Below, one piece after another: positions 1 to 7,234 of a stretch of 45,845 bases of DNA (positions within the stretch are counted from its first letter, which is position 1; every line of letters starts with the position of its first letter). The stretch covers positions 1-45,845 of the forward strand of contig JAHKAY010000014.1 of assembly GCA_018825785.1 (NCBI GenBank), in the 5' to 3' direction. Source of the DNA: Chloroflexota bacterium. Its GTDB lineage: Bacteria > Chloroflexota > Dehalococcoidia > JACVQG01 > JAHKAY01. The notes under the pieces were generated by a model. It was not told the origin of the DNA. It made no database searches and saw nothing but the letters and a program-made list of their open reading frames with translations. Both the position numbers and the translations under genes were made by a program.

Positions 1-144
1 GAGGCATGTCTGCTGATTGTCTTATACTCAATCCGCAGTGAGCGGCAGTTCTGCGAGCGGCTTCAGTACGACCTGCTGTTCAAGTGGTTCCTGGACCTGA
101 ATATCATGGATCCGGCTTTTGATTCAACGACCTTCAATCTAGCT
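1..144 (+). pseudogene. Transposase fragment (IS5/IS1182-like), N-terminal part
   Basis: Frame 1 from the window edge reads a run containing LYSIRSERQFCERLQYDLLF and then KWFLDLNIMDPAFDSTTF. This is the conserved N-terminal block of IS5/IS1182-type DDE transposases (the DUF772-like segment with 'SIRSERQLCEQL' and 'D..FD.STF' motifs). The match breaks off near position 140, where the family would continue into 'SKNRERLL'. The frame then runs into unrelated low-complexity C-rich sequence. No catalytic DDE residues remain, so this is a dead remnant. Its 5' part lies outside the window. The family is recognised by motif only, so the exact IS is not assigned. Confidence 0.72.
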
Positions 145-169
145 ACCTCCCCCCACATCATAACACAAC

Positions 170-232
170 AAAGAAGGCCCCCCCGACGCCCGCGCCACCC
201 CCTCCACCACCCTCACCGTAAGCAATATCTAG
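170..232 (+). pseudogene. Stray copy of the ilvB 3' end (about 60 bp)
   Basis: This stretch is nearly the same as the last ~60 bp of ilvB (11653-11715, minus strand), including the final codons for LTVSNI and the TAG stop (here at 230-232). It differs by a short deletion inside the C-rich run and a few substitutions. It lies in opposite genomic orientation to ilvB and directly follows the transposase fragment. It is therefore a leftover of a duplication or rearrangement rather than a gene. Confidence 0.75.
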
Positions 233-290
233 CGACAGAAACAGGGGAAAACAGACTTTGTGGTTACTCTCCCCAAACAGTTGTGTCTTC

Positions 291-704
291 CTAACCAAGT
301 GTTTTTGTAATGATGTTGGCTATAACCGAAGTAATGACATTCGGTATCCAGCTTTGCTTTAGGGAGTCTAAGACTGCACTGATGCGCTTCTTGTCTGGAG
401 TTGTGGAGCGTAGTTCGGCTGCCAGATTGTCTAGAGCCTTTACTAGTGCTGACATATCTTGCTGAATTGCAGCGTTAGCAGCTTTCTGAGCTATTTCTAT
501 ATTGGCTCCGCTTAAGCTTGATACAAACCCAGTTGTTATTGACCCAGGCCCACCGCCGACGGCTGTAACGGAAAGGCCGGTTCCCCCGCCTCTTGCGATA
601 GCCTGTGTCCCTATTACATGAATTTCAAAATTGAATTGACTCGGGTTCTCTGCAAGTGATTTTGCAATCGCCTCAATTAGTTCAGCAGCTTCTCGGATTT
701 CCAC
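291..704 (-). CDS. Conserved-looking hypothetical protein, 137 aa
   Basis: I do not recognise a named family. The start is a GTG preceded by a good Shine-Dalgarno sequence (GGAGGT, 5 bases upstream). The protein opens with an amphipathic helix (EIREAAELIEAIAKSLAE), followed by a beta-like segment (NFEIHVIGTQAIARGGG) and a glycine-rich stretch (TGLSVTAVGGGPGSITTG). The second half is predicted helical and rich in Ala, Ile and Lys. There is no signal peptide, no obvious membrane span and no catalytic motif. Base composition is lower in GC than leuS and sits with IS debris, which suggests accessory DNA. The 'GGTGLSVTAVGGGPGS' section looks designed for self-association or ligand contact, but that is speculation. 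Confidence 0.6.
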   Translation of the reverse strand: MEIREAAELIEAIAKSLAENPSQFNFEIHVIGTQAIARGGGTGLSVTAVGGGPGSITTGFVSSLSGANIEIAQKAANAAIQQDMSALVKALDNLAAELRSTTPDKKRISAVLDSLKQSWIPNVITSVIANIITKTLG

Positions 705-810
705 CTTTCACCTCCACATCTTCAGTTCAAAACTCCTTAGCTTGGCCATAGGAGAACCCTGTCCATTCTTCTCCTGACGGTTGGATTCAAATGCTCCTTT
801 ACCCTGCCCC

Positions 811-3243
811 CTACCTCACCACCAAATTCAGCAGCCGGCCGGGGACGAAGATGGCCTTTTCTATCGCTTTGCCCGCAAGGTGGGCCTGGACCTTCTCCCG
901 GGAGAGCGCCAGTTCTCTGGCCTGCTCTTCGGTGATTGAGGCGGGGACCTGGACCCGGTCCCGCAGCTTGCCGTTGACCTGGATTACAAGCGTAATCTCA
1001 TCCTCCCTGGCCAGCTCGGGGTCGTGTTTGGGCCAGGGCTGGAGGTGTATAGAATAAGGCTGGCCCAGCCTCTCCCAAAGCTCCTCCGCGAGGTGGGGGG
1101 CGGTGGGGGCCAGGAGCAGGAGCAGGGCCTTTCTCGCCTCCTCCCAGGCCGAAGGCTCCACGTCCGCCGCCTCCTTCACCTTCCCCATCAGGTTGGTGAG
1201 CTCCATGAGGGCGGCCAGCATGGTGTTGAAGTGGAAGTCCTCCATGTCCTCCGACACTTTCTTTATGGTCTGGTGGAGTGCCCGGCGCAGGGCCTGGGTG
1301 GCCTGGGGTTGGGGGCTTCTGGGGGTATAGGGCTCCATGACCAGGTTCCAGACCCGGCTGAGCCAGCGGGCCATGCCGGAGATGCCGCTATCGTCCCACT
1401 CCCCTCCATGCTCCCACGGGCCGATGAACATGAGATAGGCCCGCACCACATCCGCCCCCAGCTCCTCCACATAGGGGTCGGGGGTGATGACATTTCCCCG
1501 GCTTTTGGACATTTTATGCCTGTCCACCACGATGACCCCCTGGGAGAAGAAACGGGTGAAAGGCTCCCCGAAGTCCACCAGCCCCATGTCCCTCAGGGCC
1601 TTGGTGAAGAAGCGGGCATAGAGGAGGTGCATGGTGGCGTGCTCTGCCCCCCCGGTATAGAGGTCCACCGGCAGCCAGCGCTGGAGCTTCTTTTTGTCCC
1701 AGGGATAGCGCCGGTAATGGGGGCTGGCATAGCGGAAGAAATACCAGGAGGAGCACATGAAGGTGTCCATGGTGTCCGTCTCCCGCCGGGCGGGGCCGGA
1801 GCAGTTGGGGCAGGTCGTGTTGACGAACTTCTCGTGATATTTAAGAGGGGACTCCCCCGTTGGCCGGAACTCGGCATCGGGGGGGAGGAGCACCGGCAGG
1901 TCCCTTTCGGGCACGGGGACGATACCGCAGGTGTCGCAATAGACCATAGGGATGGGGGCCCCCCAGTACCTCTGGCGGGAGATGAGCCAGTCCCGTAGCC
2001 TGTAGCTCACCGCCTTCTTCCCCCAGCCCTTCTCCTCCAGGTATGTAGTAATTGCCTCCTGGGCCTGGGTGCTGGGCATGCCGTCAAAGGGTCCGGAGTT
2101 GACCATGGCCCCCGGCTCCACCCAGGCCTCCTCCAGCTCCCCCCCGTTCCAGCCAGGGGGGGCCACCACAGGGATGATGGCCAGGCCGTATTTCCTGGCG
2201 AAGGCGAAGTCCCTGGTATCATGGGCGGGGACCCCCATCACCGCCCCCGTCCCGTAGGTGGGCAGGACATAGTCGGCGGTCCAGATGGGCATCCTCCGGC
2301 CGCTGAGGCGGTTGAAACAGTAGGCCCCGGTGAAGACCCCCTCCTTCTCCTTCTCCTCCGCCAGGCGCTCCCTCTCTGCCCGGCCCCGGGCCCAGGCGAT
2401 ATAGCGCTCCACCTCCTCTTTTCTCTCGGGGGTGGTGAGCTCACGGACCAGCGGGTGCTCCGGGGCCAGGACAAAGAAAGTGGTGCCATAGACGGTATCG
2501 GGGCGGGTAGTGAAGACCCTTACCTCCCTGCCGTCCTCCAGTCCAAAGGATATCTCGGTTCCATAGCTTTTGCCCACCCAGTTGCGCTGCATCAGCTTTA
2601 TCTTGTCTGGCCAGTCAGTACCTTTGTGTTCCATGAGCTCGTCGGCGTACTTCGTGATGCGGAAGAACCACTGCTCCAGTTCCCGGCGGGTCACCGATGT
2701 AGTACAGCGGTCACACTCTCCCACCCCCACCACCTGCTCGTTGGCCAGGACCGTCTGGCATTTGGGGCACCAGTTCACCGGTGCCTTGCCCCGATAGGCC
2801 AGCCCCGCCTTGTAGAGCTTGAGGAAGAACCACTGGGTCCATCTGTAGTATTCCGGCAGGCAGGTGATAACCTCCCGGTCCCAGTCATAGCTGGCCCCCA
2901 TAGAGCGGAGCTGCCGGCGCATGTTCTCAATATTCTTCATGGTCCAGGTATAGGGATGGATGCCCCGGGCGATGGCTGCGTTCTCCGCCGGCAGGCCGAA
3001 GGCATCAAAGCCCATGGGGTGCATCACATTGAAGCCCTGCATCCTCTTGTACCGGGCACAGGCATCGGCGGGGGCCATGGCATACCAGTGGCCGATGTGC
3101 AGGTCTCCCGAGGTATAGGGGAACATGGTGAGGGCATAGAACTTGGGCCGGAGGTCGCCCTCCCGGGCCTCGTAGAGGCTGCCCTGCTCCCAGCGGGCCT
3201 GCCACTTCCTGTCTATTTCCCGGGGGTTATAGCTGAGAGGCAT
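811..3243 (-). CDS. leuS: Leucyl-tRNA synthetase
   Basis: Class I aminoacyl-tRNA synthetase that charges tRNA-Leu in the cytoplasm. The 810 residues match the bacterial LeuRS length. HIGH is at residues 49-52 and KMSKS at 577-581. A zinc-ribbon-like set of cysteines (159, 162, 177, 180) lies in the ZN1 region, followed by the CP1 editing domain with its threonine-rich stretch (TTRPDTVYGTTFF) and its MGVPAHDTRDFAFA motif. The C-terminus carries the anticodon-binding helical domain and the small LeuRS C-terminal domain (VIQVNGKLRD). The ATG is preceded by AGGAGG. It follows the NrfD gene by 76 bp on the same strand and may have its own promoter. Function is secure. Confidence 0.97.
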   Translation of the reverse strand: MPLSYNPREIDRKWQARWEQGSLYEAREGDLRPKFYALTMFPYTSGDLHIGHWYAMAPADACARYKRMQGFNVMHPMGFDAFGLPAENAAIARGIHPYTWTMKNIENMRRQLRSMGASYDWDREVITCLPEYYRWTQWFFLKLYKAGLAYRGKAPVNWCPKCQTVLANEQVVGVGECDRCTTSVTRRELEQWFFRITKYADELMEHKGTDWPDKIKLMQRNWVGKSYGTEISFGLEDGREVRVFTTRPDTVYGTTFFVLAPEHPLVRELTTPERKEEVERYIAWARGRAERERLAEEKEKEGVFTGAYCFNRLSGRRMPIWTADYVLPTYGTGAVMGVPAHDTRDFAFARKYGLAIIPVVAPPGWNGGELEEAWVEPGAMVNSGPFDGMPSTQAQEAITTYLEEKGWGKKAVSYRLRDWLISRQRYWGAPIPMVYCDTCGIVPVPERDLPVLLPPDAEFRPTGESPLKYHEKFVNTTCPNCSGPARRETDTMDTFMCSSWYFFRYASPHYRRYPWDKKKLQRWLPVDLYTGGAEHATMHLLYARFFTKALRDMGLVDFGEPFTRFFSQGVIVVDRHKMSKSRGNVITPDPYVEELGADVVRAYLMFIGPWEHGGEWDDSGISGMARWLSRVWNLVMEPYTPRSPQPQATQALRRALHQTIKKVSEDMEDFHFNTMLAALMELTNLMGKVKEAADVEPSAWEEARKALLLLLAPTAPHLAEELWERLGQPYSIHLQPWPKHDPELAREDEITLVIQVNGKLRDRVQVPASITEEQARELALSREKVQAHLAGKAIEKAIFVPGRLLNLVVR

Positions 3244-3319
3244 ATTCCTCCTGAGACAAAGAGTCTTTCAGGAGAAAATCTTAGCCTAAGAGGGAGGGGG
3301 CGTCAACGGGCGGGGTCTT

Positions 3320-4519
3320 TTATCGGTGGGACCCGGCTTCAGTGTGCTCACTGAGGGGCAGGAACCTGTTTCCAATCAAGTAGAGGGCCGCAAAGAGCGC
3401 AAAGGTGCCAAGAACAATTACTATCTCTGTCAAACTGGGGATAAAATTAAAATTCACCACGTGTGCCTCCGCTCCCGCGGAGGTGAGTTGCCCAGCAGCC
3501 ACAAAGTCAAATCTTGCTACGAACATGCCGATCATCACCAGAAACGCGGCGAGGCCGACCCCAAGAAGCGTTCGCGTTTTCGGAATAAGCAGGATAATCA
3601 GGGGCACGAAGAGTCCCAGGAATACTTCAAACACCCAGAAGCTCAACGCCAGCCTCCCGTTTACAAGGAGCTGGGTAGCATCAACCTTGTCCTGTGTGGA
3701 GCCGTAAAGGCCGGCTACGATTCTCCAGGTGGTGAACAAGAGAAACAGAGCCAGGAAGACGAGAAGGAGTTTGCCCAGGGCAAGCACCAGTCCACGCACA
3801 GCACCCATCTCTTTTCCGCCGAGCTTATACGTCAGAATTATGACCAGGGCCAACAGCGCTGCCCCCGAGACCAGGGCAGACAAAATGAAGTATATGGGCA
3901 TGTAAGGGCCATACCACAAGGGCGAAGCCTTTACCACGCCAAACACCGCTCCCAGGGTGCCGGGAGCGGCAATAGCTAAGACAAAGCCACCTATCCCGGC
4001 GAACCAGGCAAAACTCTTGTATTTCTTTAAGCGCTGCTGAGCGGCGGCCTGGCTTCCTGCTGACGAGGGGTTACTGGAGACCGGAGACCTCCTCAGCATC
4101 TCCACCCTGCTCAAATAGAAGAACTCGACTATGAGGACCACGAGGTACAAGCCGTAAAGCACGCCCATCCACCAGATAGCCGACGAGAAACCAGGAGTGA
4201 GGACAGCCCAGATGGGCAACCTCCAGGGCCGCTCCAAGTCGCCAGCAAGAGCCCAGAAACCGGCGACGAGAGAAATCATGGCAAAGAAAACGGCCCTTCT
4301 GGCAAGGGGTTCATACCTTTCCATGCGGAACACATGCCCTAAGGAAGAGATGAGACACATCCCTGAGGCTGAGACCGCAAAAAACACGTAGGTGGAGATA
4401 AGAACTCCCCAGGGCATCCATCGCGAGGCGTTATATACACTCTCATGGCCCCGCCAGAAGCCGTACAGGATAGCCGCGGCTCCAAGAGCCGCCAGGGCGA
4501 GCAGGACCACAACCCACAC
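3320..4519 (-). CDS. NrfD/PsrC-family quinone-interacting membrane subunit
   Basis: A polytopic membrane protein (about 9-10 hydrophobic segments) of the NrfD/PsrC family, which exchanges electrons with quinones and pairs with a cytoplasmic-type four-cluster ferredoxin. The first loop has the family's R..PWG motif (SRWMPWGVLIS). Only a GTG start is open in this frame, 82 bp after the ferredoxin stop. A nine-base C run at 4539-4547 separates it from an upstream reading frame that would add a Gly/Lys-rich N-terminus. Removing one net frame at that run gives a more family-like beginning (GGGKLTPFLVWVV...). A homopolymer error or frameshift is therefore possible. It is the last gene of a hexaheme-ferredoxin-NrfD operon. 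No catalytic (molybdopterin or nitrite reductase) subunit is present in the window. Confidence 0.85.
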   Translation of the reverse strand: MWVVVLLALAALGAAAILYGFWRGHESVYNASRWMPWGVLISTYVFFAVSASGMCLISSLGHVFRMERYEPLARRAVFFAMISLVAGFWALAGDLERPWRLPIWAVLTPGFSSAIWWMGVLYGLYLVVLIVEFFYLSRVEMLRRSPVSSNPSSAGSQAAAQQRLKKYKSFAWFAGIGGFVLAIAAPGTLGAVFGVVKASPLWYGPYMPIYFILSALVSGAALLALVIILTYKLGGKEMGAVRGLVLALGKLLLVFLALFLLFTTWRIVAGLYGSTQDKVDATQLLVNGRLALSFWVFEVFLGLFVPLIILLIPKTRTLLGVGLAAFLVMIGMFVARFDFVAAGQLTSAGAEAHVVNFNFIPSLTEIVIVLGTFALFAALYLIGNRFLPLSEHTEAGSHR

Positions 4520-4601
4520 CAGGAATGGAGTGAGCTTGCCCCCCCCCGTTTTCCCGCTAAGGCGGTCCTTCGTCCCTCGTTACCCTTCAAGGGTCATCCT
4601 C

Positions 4602-5375
4602 TCAGTTGACTCCTTCCGGGAGTCTCACATAATAGACCTTCGGCTTTGTCCCATATTCTGGTTTGAGGACCTGGACCGATTCCACCAGCAGCTTTGTCAC
4701 CGGGCTTTCAGGGTCCCTGAGGTCGCCAAAAATCCTGGCCTGCGTGGGACACACTTGCACACAAGCCGGTTGCAGGCCCTTGACGACCCGATGGTAGCAG
4801 AAAGTGCATTTATCGGCTACCTTTGTCTCAGGATGAAGGTATCTCACCCCGTAGGGACAAGCGACTATGCAGTATTTGCAGCCGATACAGCGCTTTTCAT
4901 CTACAAGAATGACCCCGTCCTTTGTGGTATAAGTGGCCTTGACCGGACAGACTGATACACACGGGGGGTTCTCGCACTGATTGCAGAGCTTGGGCACGAA
5001 GAAAGTCTCTTTAATCTGCAGACCCTGGTAACTCGGATTTTCACTCAAGGGTGGGAAGCCGGCTATGCCGGCATCAGGCGAGTCCTTCAACACCTCGCCA
5101 TTCTCAGTTATTACATATCTATCTACCCAGGTCCTGTAGGACTCCGGTTCCATTGGGACGTGGTTCTCCTGCTTGCAAGCTAGAACACACTTGCCGCAGC
5201 CTATGCATTTGCTGGTATCAATGGCAAATCCCCAGTAGTGCTCGTCGGCACTGTAACCGTTGCCTGTCTGCCCCTCGGCGCGGGACTTGAGGAGCAGGCC
5301 ACCAGTAACGACGACCAGGGTCACGCCTCCGGCAGTCTTCAGGAAATGGCGGCGGGATATTCTCTCTTCGTTCAT
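4602..5375 (-). CDS. Four-cluster [4Fe-4S] ferredoxin subunit with TAT signal (NrfC/PsrB/DmsB-like)
   Basis: Electron-transfer subunit carrying 16 cysteines in four classical groups (residues 57-60-63-67, 131-134-139-143, 163-166-169-173, 190-193-205-209), enough for four [4Fe-4S] clusters. The N-terminus holds a twin-arginine signal (SRRHFLK at 7-13) followed by a hydrophobic stretch, so it should be exported folded. I chose the ATG at 5375 because it overlaps the cytochrome stop as ATGA and leaves a normal-length TAT signal; a start ten codons upstream is possible. It would take electrons between the hexaheme cytochrome and the NrfD subunit. The set resembles NrfBCD or a PsrBC-type module, but the partner oxidoreductase cannot be identified here. 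Confidence 0.92.
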   Translation of the reverse strand: MNEERISRRHFLKTAGGVTLVVVTGGLLLKSRAEGQTGNGYSADEHYWGFAIDTSKCIGCGKCVLACKQENHVPMEPESYRTWVDRYVITENGEVLKDSPDAGIAGFPPLSENPSYQGLQIKETFFVPKLCNQCENPPCVSVCPVKATYTTKDGVILVDEKRCIGCKYCIVACPYGVRYLHPETKVADKCTFCYHRVVKGLQPACVQVCPTQARIFGDLRDPESPVTKLLVESVQVLKPEYGTKPKVYYVRLPEGVN

Positions 5376-5953
5376 TGCACTGAACCTTTGTGGCAGTTGA
5401 GACACATTTCAGCGGTGAACCCTACGTGGTCCTTGGCAAGTTTGGGGGCACGAAATACCCCCTTTTCGTGGCACGACAAGCAGACGCCGATACGCCCTTG
5501 AAGGGTATGAGGAACAGGGGGCGACTCTGCGATTGGGCGGATATAGGGAGAGTGACAATCCAAGCAAGGCTTCTCCGGGTAGTGTGCCTCGGAAATTATC
5601 TGGGAAAAGGTGCTGGGTTTGGACTCTAGCTTGTTATGACATGACATACATAGGTCCCCGGAAGTATCTACAGGAACTATCAGTGAGCTGTTGTCCACAT
5701 GGGCTTGCGAAGGGCCATGACAGGTGTCACAATCTGCAGTCTTGTGCGCAGAGTCCAGCCAATCATTGTAGATATCGAGATGGCAAGCTTGGCAACGAGA
5801 TGACTCGCTGTATTCTATGCTGAGATTGGCAATTCGTTCTATAGATTTCTCCTGAAACGCAGGGATAGATGACCCCAGGACCACTTTGATACCGACGAAC
5901 AAAACGAGTACTAAAGCTGCTGCTACGGCGACCGCGATTCCCAGCTTCTTCAT
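5372..5953 (-). CDS. Membrane-anchored hexaheme cytochrome c
   Basis: A 193-aa multiheme cytochrome. Six CxxCH haem c motifs begin at residues 54, 75, 102, 130, 158 and 184. An N-terminal uncleaved hydrophobic helix (about residues 5-27) would tether it to the outer face of the membrane. Haem spacing and size recall NapC/NrfH- and NrfB-like electron carriers, but it is not a close textual match to any one of them. Its stop overlaps the ferredoxin start by ATGA, so the two are translationally coupled. A TTGACA -35 with a 17-bp spacer lies upstream (5995-6023) with an inverted repeat in the spacer. The gene is first in its operon. Electron donor or acceptor is unknown. Confidence 0.92.
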   Translation of the reverse strand: MKKLGIAVAVAAALVLVLFVGIKVVLGSSIPAFQEKSIERIANLSIEYSESSRCQACHLDIYNDWLDSAHKTADCDTCHGPSQAHVDNSSLIVPVDTSGDLCMSCHNKLESKPSTFSQIISEAHYPEKPCLDCHSPYIRPIAESPPVPHTLQGRIGVCLSCHEKGVFRAPKLAKDHVGFTAEMCLNCHKGSVQ

Positions 5954-5994
5954 GCGCCTCGCTCAGGTCAGCCAGATATCTCTAAGTGCATTTT

Positions 5995-6023
5995 GCGATA
6001 CAATACCACAAAAATTGTGTCAA
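5995..6023 (-). promoter_or_regulatory. Candidate promoter with operator-like repeat for the cytochrome-ferredoxin-NrfD operon
   Basis: On the minus strand a perfect TTGACA (6018-6023) is followed by a 17-bp spacer and TATCGC (5995-6000). A poor -10 with a perfect -35 often indicates an activated promoter. The spacer and -35 edge contain the inverted repeat CACAA-N3-TTGTG (6007-6019), a possible regulator site. Confidence 0.45.
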
Positions 6024-6075
6024 TACCAGAGCACCTGCCACCCATGCCTCCTTTCCACCGCATCGGTTGCCAGTT

Positions 6076-6432
6076 CTAGCGGTGCCCCAGGGCCCGCACC
6101 AGGTCCTTCACGCTGTTCACCACCACCCGCCTTCCCCCCACCACTTCCGCACTGTTCTGAGACATATTCAGGTAGATGAACTTTATCCTGGGGTTTTCCC
6201 TCCAGAGATGGAAGGAAAGATGGGACCAGCTATCGGGCAGGTCGGCATCATCCACAATAATGCACTCGGGGTGGGCCTGCTCCACCTGGGTGGCAGCCCC
6301 CTCATGGTCCAGGTCCACGCCGATGACTTCCAGGTCCGTCCTCCCCTTAAGAAGACCTTCCACCGTCTGGGACAAGAGGGAGCGCCGATAGAGAACCACT
6401 ACCCTCTTGCCCATGGCCGTTTCCGTTTTCAT
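6076..6432 (-). CDS. Degenerate receiver-domain protein
   Basis: A single-domain protein of 118 aa with the alternating strand/helix pattern of a CheY-like receiver. It has a beta-1 segment (KRVVVLYRRSLL), a beta-3 segment ending in IIVDDADLP (Asp 61/62 at the phosphoacceptor position) and a later beta strand (IKFIYLNMS). The acidic pair expected after beta-1 is missing, and the usual Lys-Pro after beta-5 is replaced by NSVKDL. Phosphorylation chemistry is therefore doubtful. There is no output domain. The ATG at 6432 has AAAGGA a few bases upstream; a GTG five codons further out is less likely. It lies between the redox operon and the NarL-type regulator and may act as a protein-interaction partner, which is inference. 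Confidence 0.7.
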   Translation of the reverse strand: MKTETAMGKRVVVLYRRSLLSQTVEGLLKGRTDLEVIGVDLDHEGAATQVEQAHPECIIVDDADLPDSWSHLSFHLWRENPRIKFIYLNMSQNSAEVVGGRRVVVNSVKDLVRALGHR

Positions 6433-6505
6433 TGTTCCTTTTGTCACAAATGGTATAGGATAGTCCGGCTACACCACATCGGCCTGAGGCTCTATTTCAG
6501 GGCCC

Positions 6506-6541
6506 AAAAAAGGCCCACGCGCTGCCGGGCGGATGGGCCTT
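6506..6541 (-). terminator. Rho-independent terminator after the NarL-type regulator
   Basis: Read on the minus strand, an 8-bp stem AAGGCCCA/TGGGCCTT (6534-6541 with 6510-6517) encloses a 16-base loop and runs into six T residues (6506-6511). It lies 25 bp downstream of the regulator stop codon and ends the kinase-regulator transcript. Confidence 0.75.
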
Positions 6542-6566
6542 GACGGGCAGTAGTAGAGCCTTGGGA

Positions 6567-7232
6567 CTAGGTCTCCTTTACCAGGCCCTGGCGGAGGGCG
6601 TAGGCGGCGGCCTGGACCCGGTTCTGGAGTTGGAGCTTCGCCAAGATATTGTGAACATGGTTCTTGACCGTCCGCTGGCTGATGCCCAGGCGGCTAGCGA
6701 TCGCTTTGTCAGAGAAGCCCTCCGAGAGGAAGCGCAACACCTCCATCTCCCGGCGGGTGAGGTTGGGCGGGGGGAGGAGAGAGGGGGTTTCCTGTTTCTT
6801 GGCCTGCTCGGCGAACTCCTCCCACAGCTTGCGGGCTATCACCCTGGAGAGCGCCACCTCCCCCCGCAAGACCCCCAGCAGCATATCTATCAGGTCCCGC
6901 GACTTCACCGTCTTGAGCAGATAGCCTTCAGCCCCAGCCTTAATGGCCTCAAAAAGGTCCTCCTCCTCCTCTGACACAGTGAGTATGACGACGCGGGTGT
7001 GGGGCATCTCCTCCTTTATCCTCCGGGTCGCGTCCAGGCCCCCCATCCCGGGCATGAGGATATCCATCAGGATGACATCGGGCAGAAGTTCCCGGGCCTT
7101 CTCCAGGGCCTCCTCCCCCGAGGCCGCCTCCCCCACGATCTCAATCCCGTCTTGAGTGGAGAGGAGGGCTGCCAGCCCTTCCCGAAAGAGGGCATGGTCA
7201 TCCACCAGAAGCACCGTAGTCTTGTCCTGCAT
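6567..7232 (-). CDS. NarL/LuxR-family response regulator
   Basis: Two-domain transcription factor of 221 aa. The N-terminal receiver has the acidic pair D11/D12, the phosphoacceptor D57 ([12 protein letters not shown]) and the switch lysine in YLLKTVKS. The C-terminal helix-turn-helix of the LuxR/GerE type (about residues 155-212) carries [22 protein letters not shown] and a recognition helix around [19 protein letters not shown] at 7232 follows AAGGAGGT, 2 bp after the kinase stop. It is almost certainly phosphorylated by the kinase encoded just upstream. The target is unknown; the adjacent hexaheme/NrfD operon is an attractive candidate. Confidence 0.95.
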   Translation of the reverse strand: MQDKTTVLLVDDHALFREGLAALLSTQDGIEIVGEAASGEEALEKARELLPDVILMDILMPGMGGLDATRRIKEEMPHTRVVILTVSEEEEDLFEAIKAGAEGYLLKTVKSRDLIDMLLGVLRGEVALSRVIARKLWEEFAEQAKKQETPSLLPPPNLTRREMEVLRFLSEGFSDKAIASRLGISQRTVKNHVHNILAKLQLQNRVQAAAYALRQGLVKET

Positions 7233-7234
7233 CC

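Noticed and set aside
1024-1998. Long open frame opposite leuS
   Set aside because: It is the antisense shadow of a well-identified GC-rich gene, with no family resemblance or ribosome-binding site.
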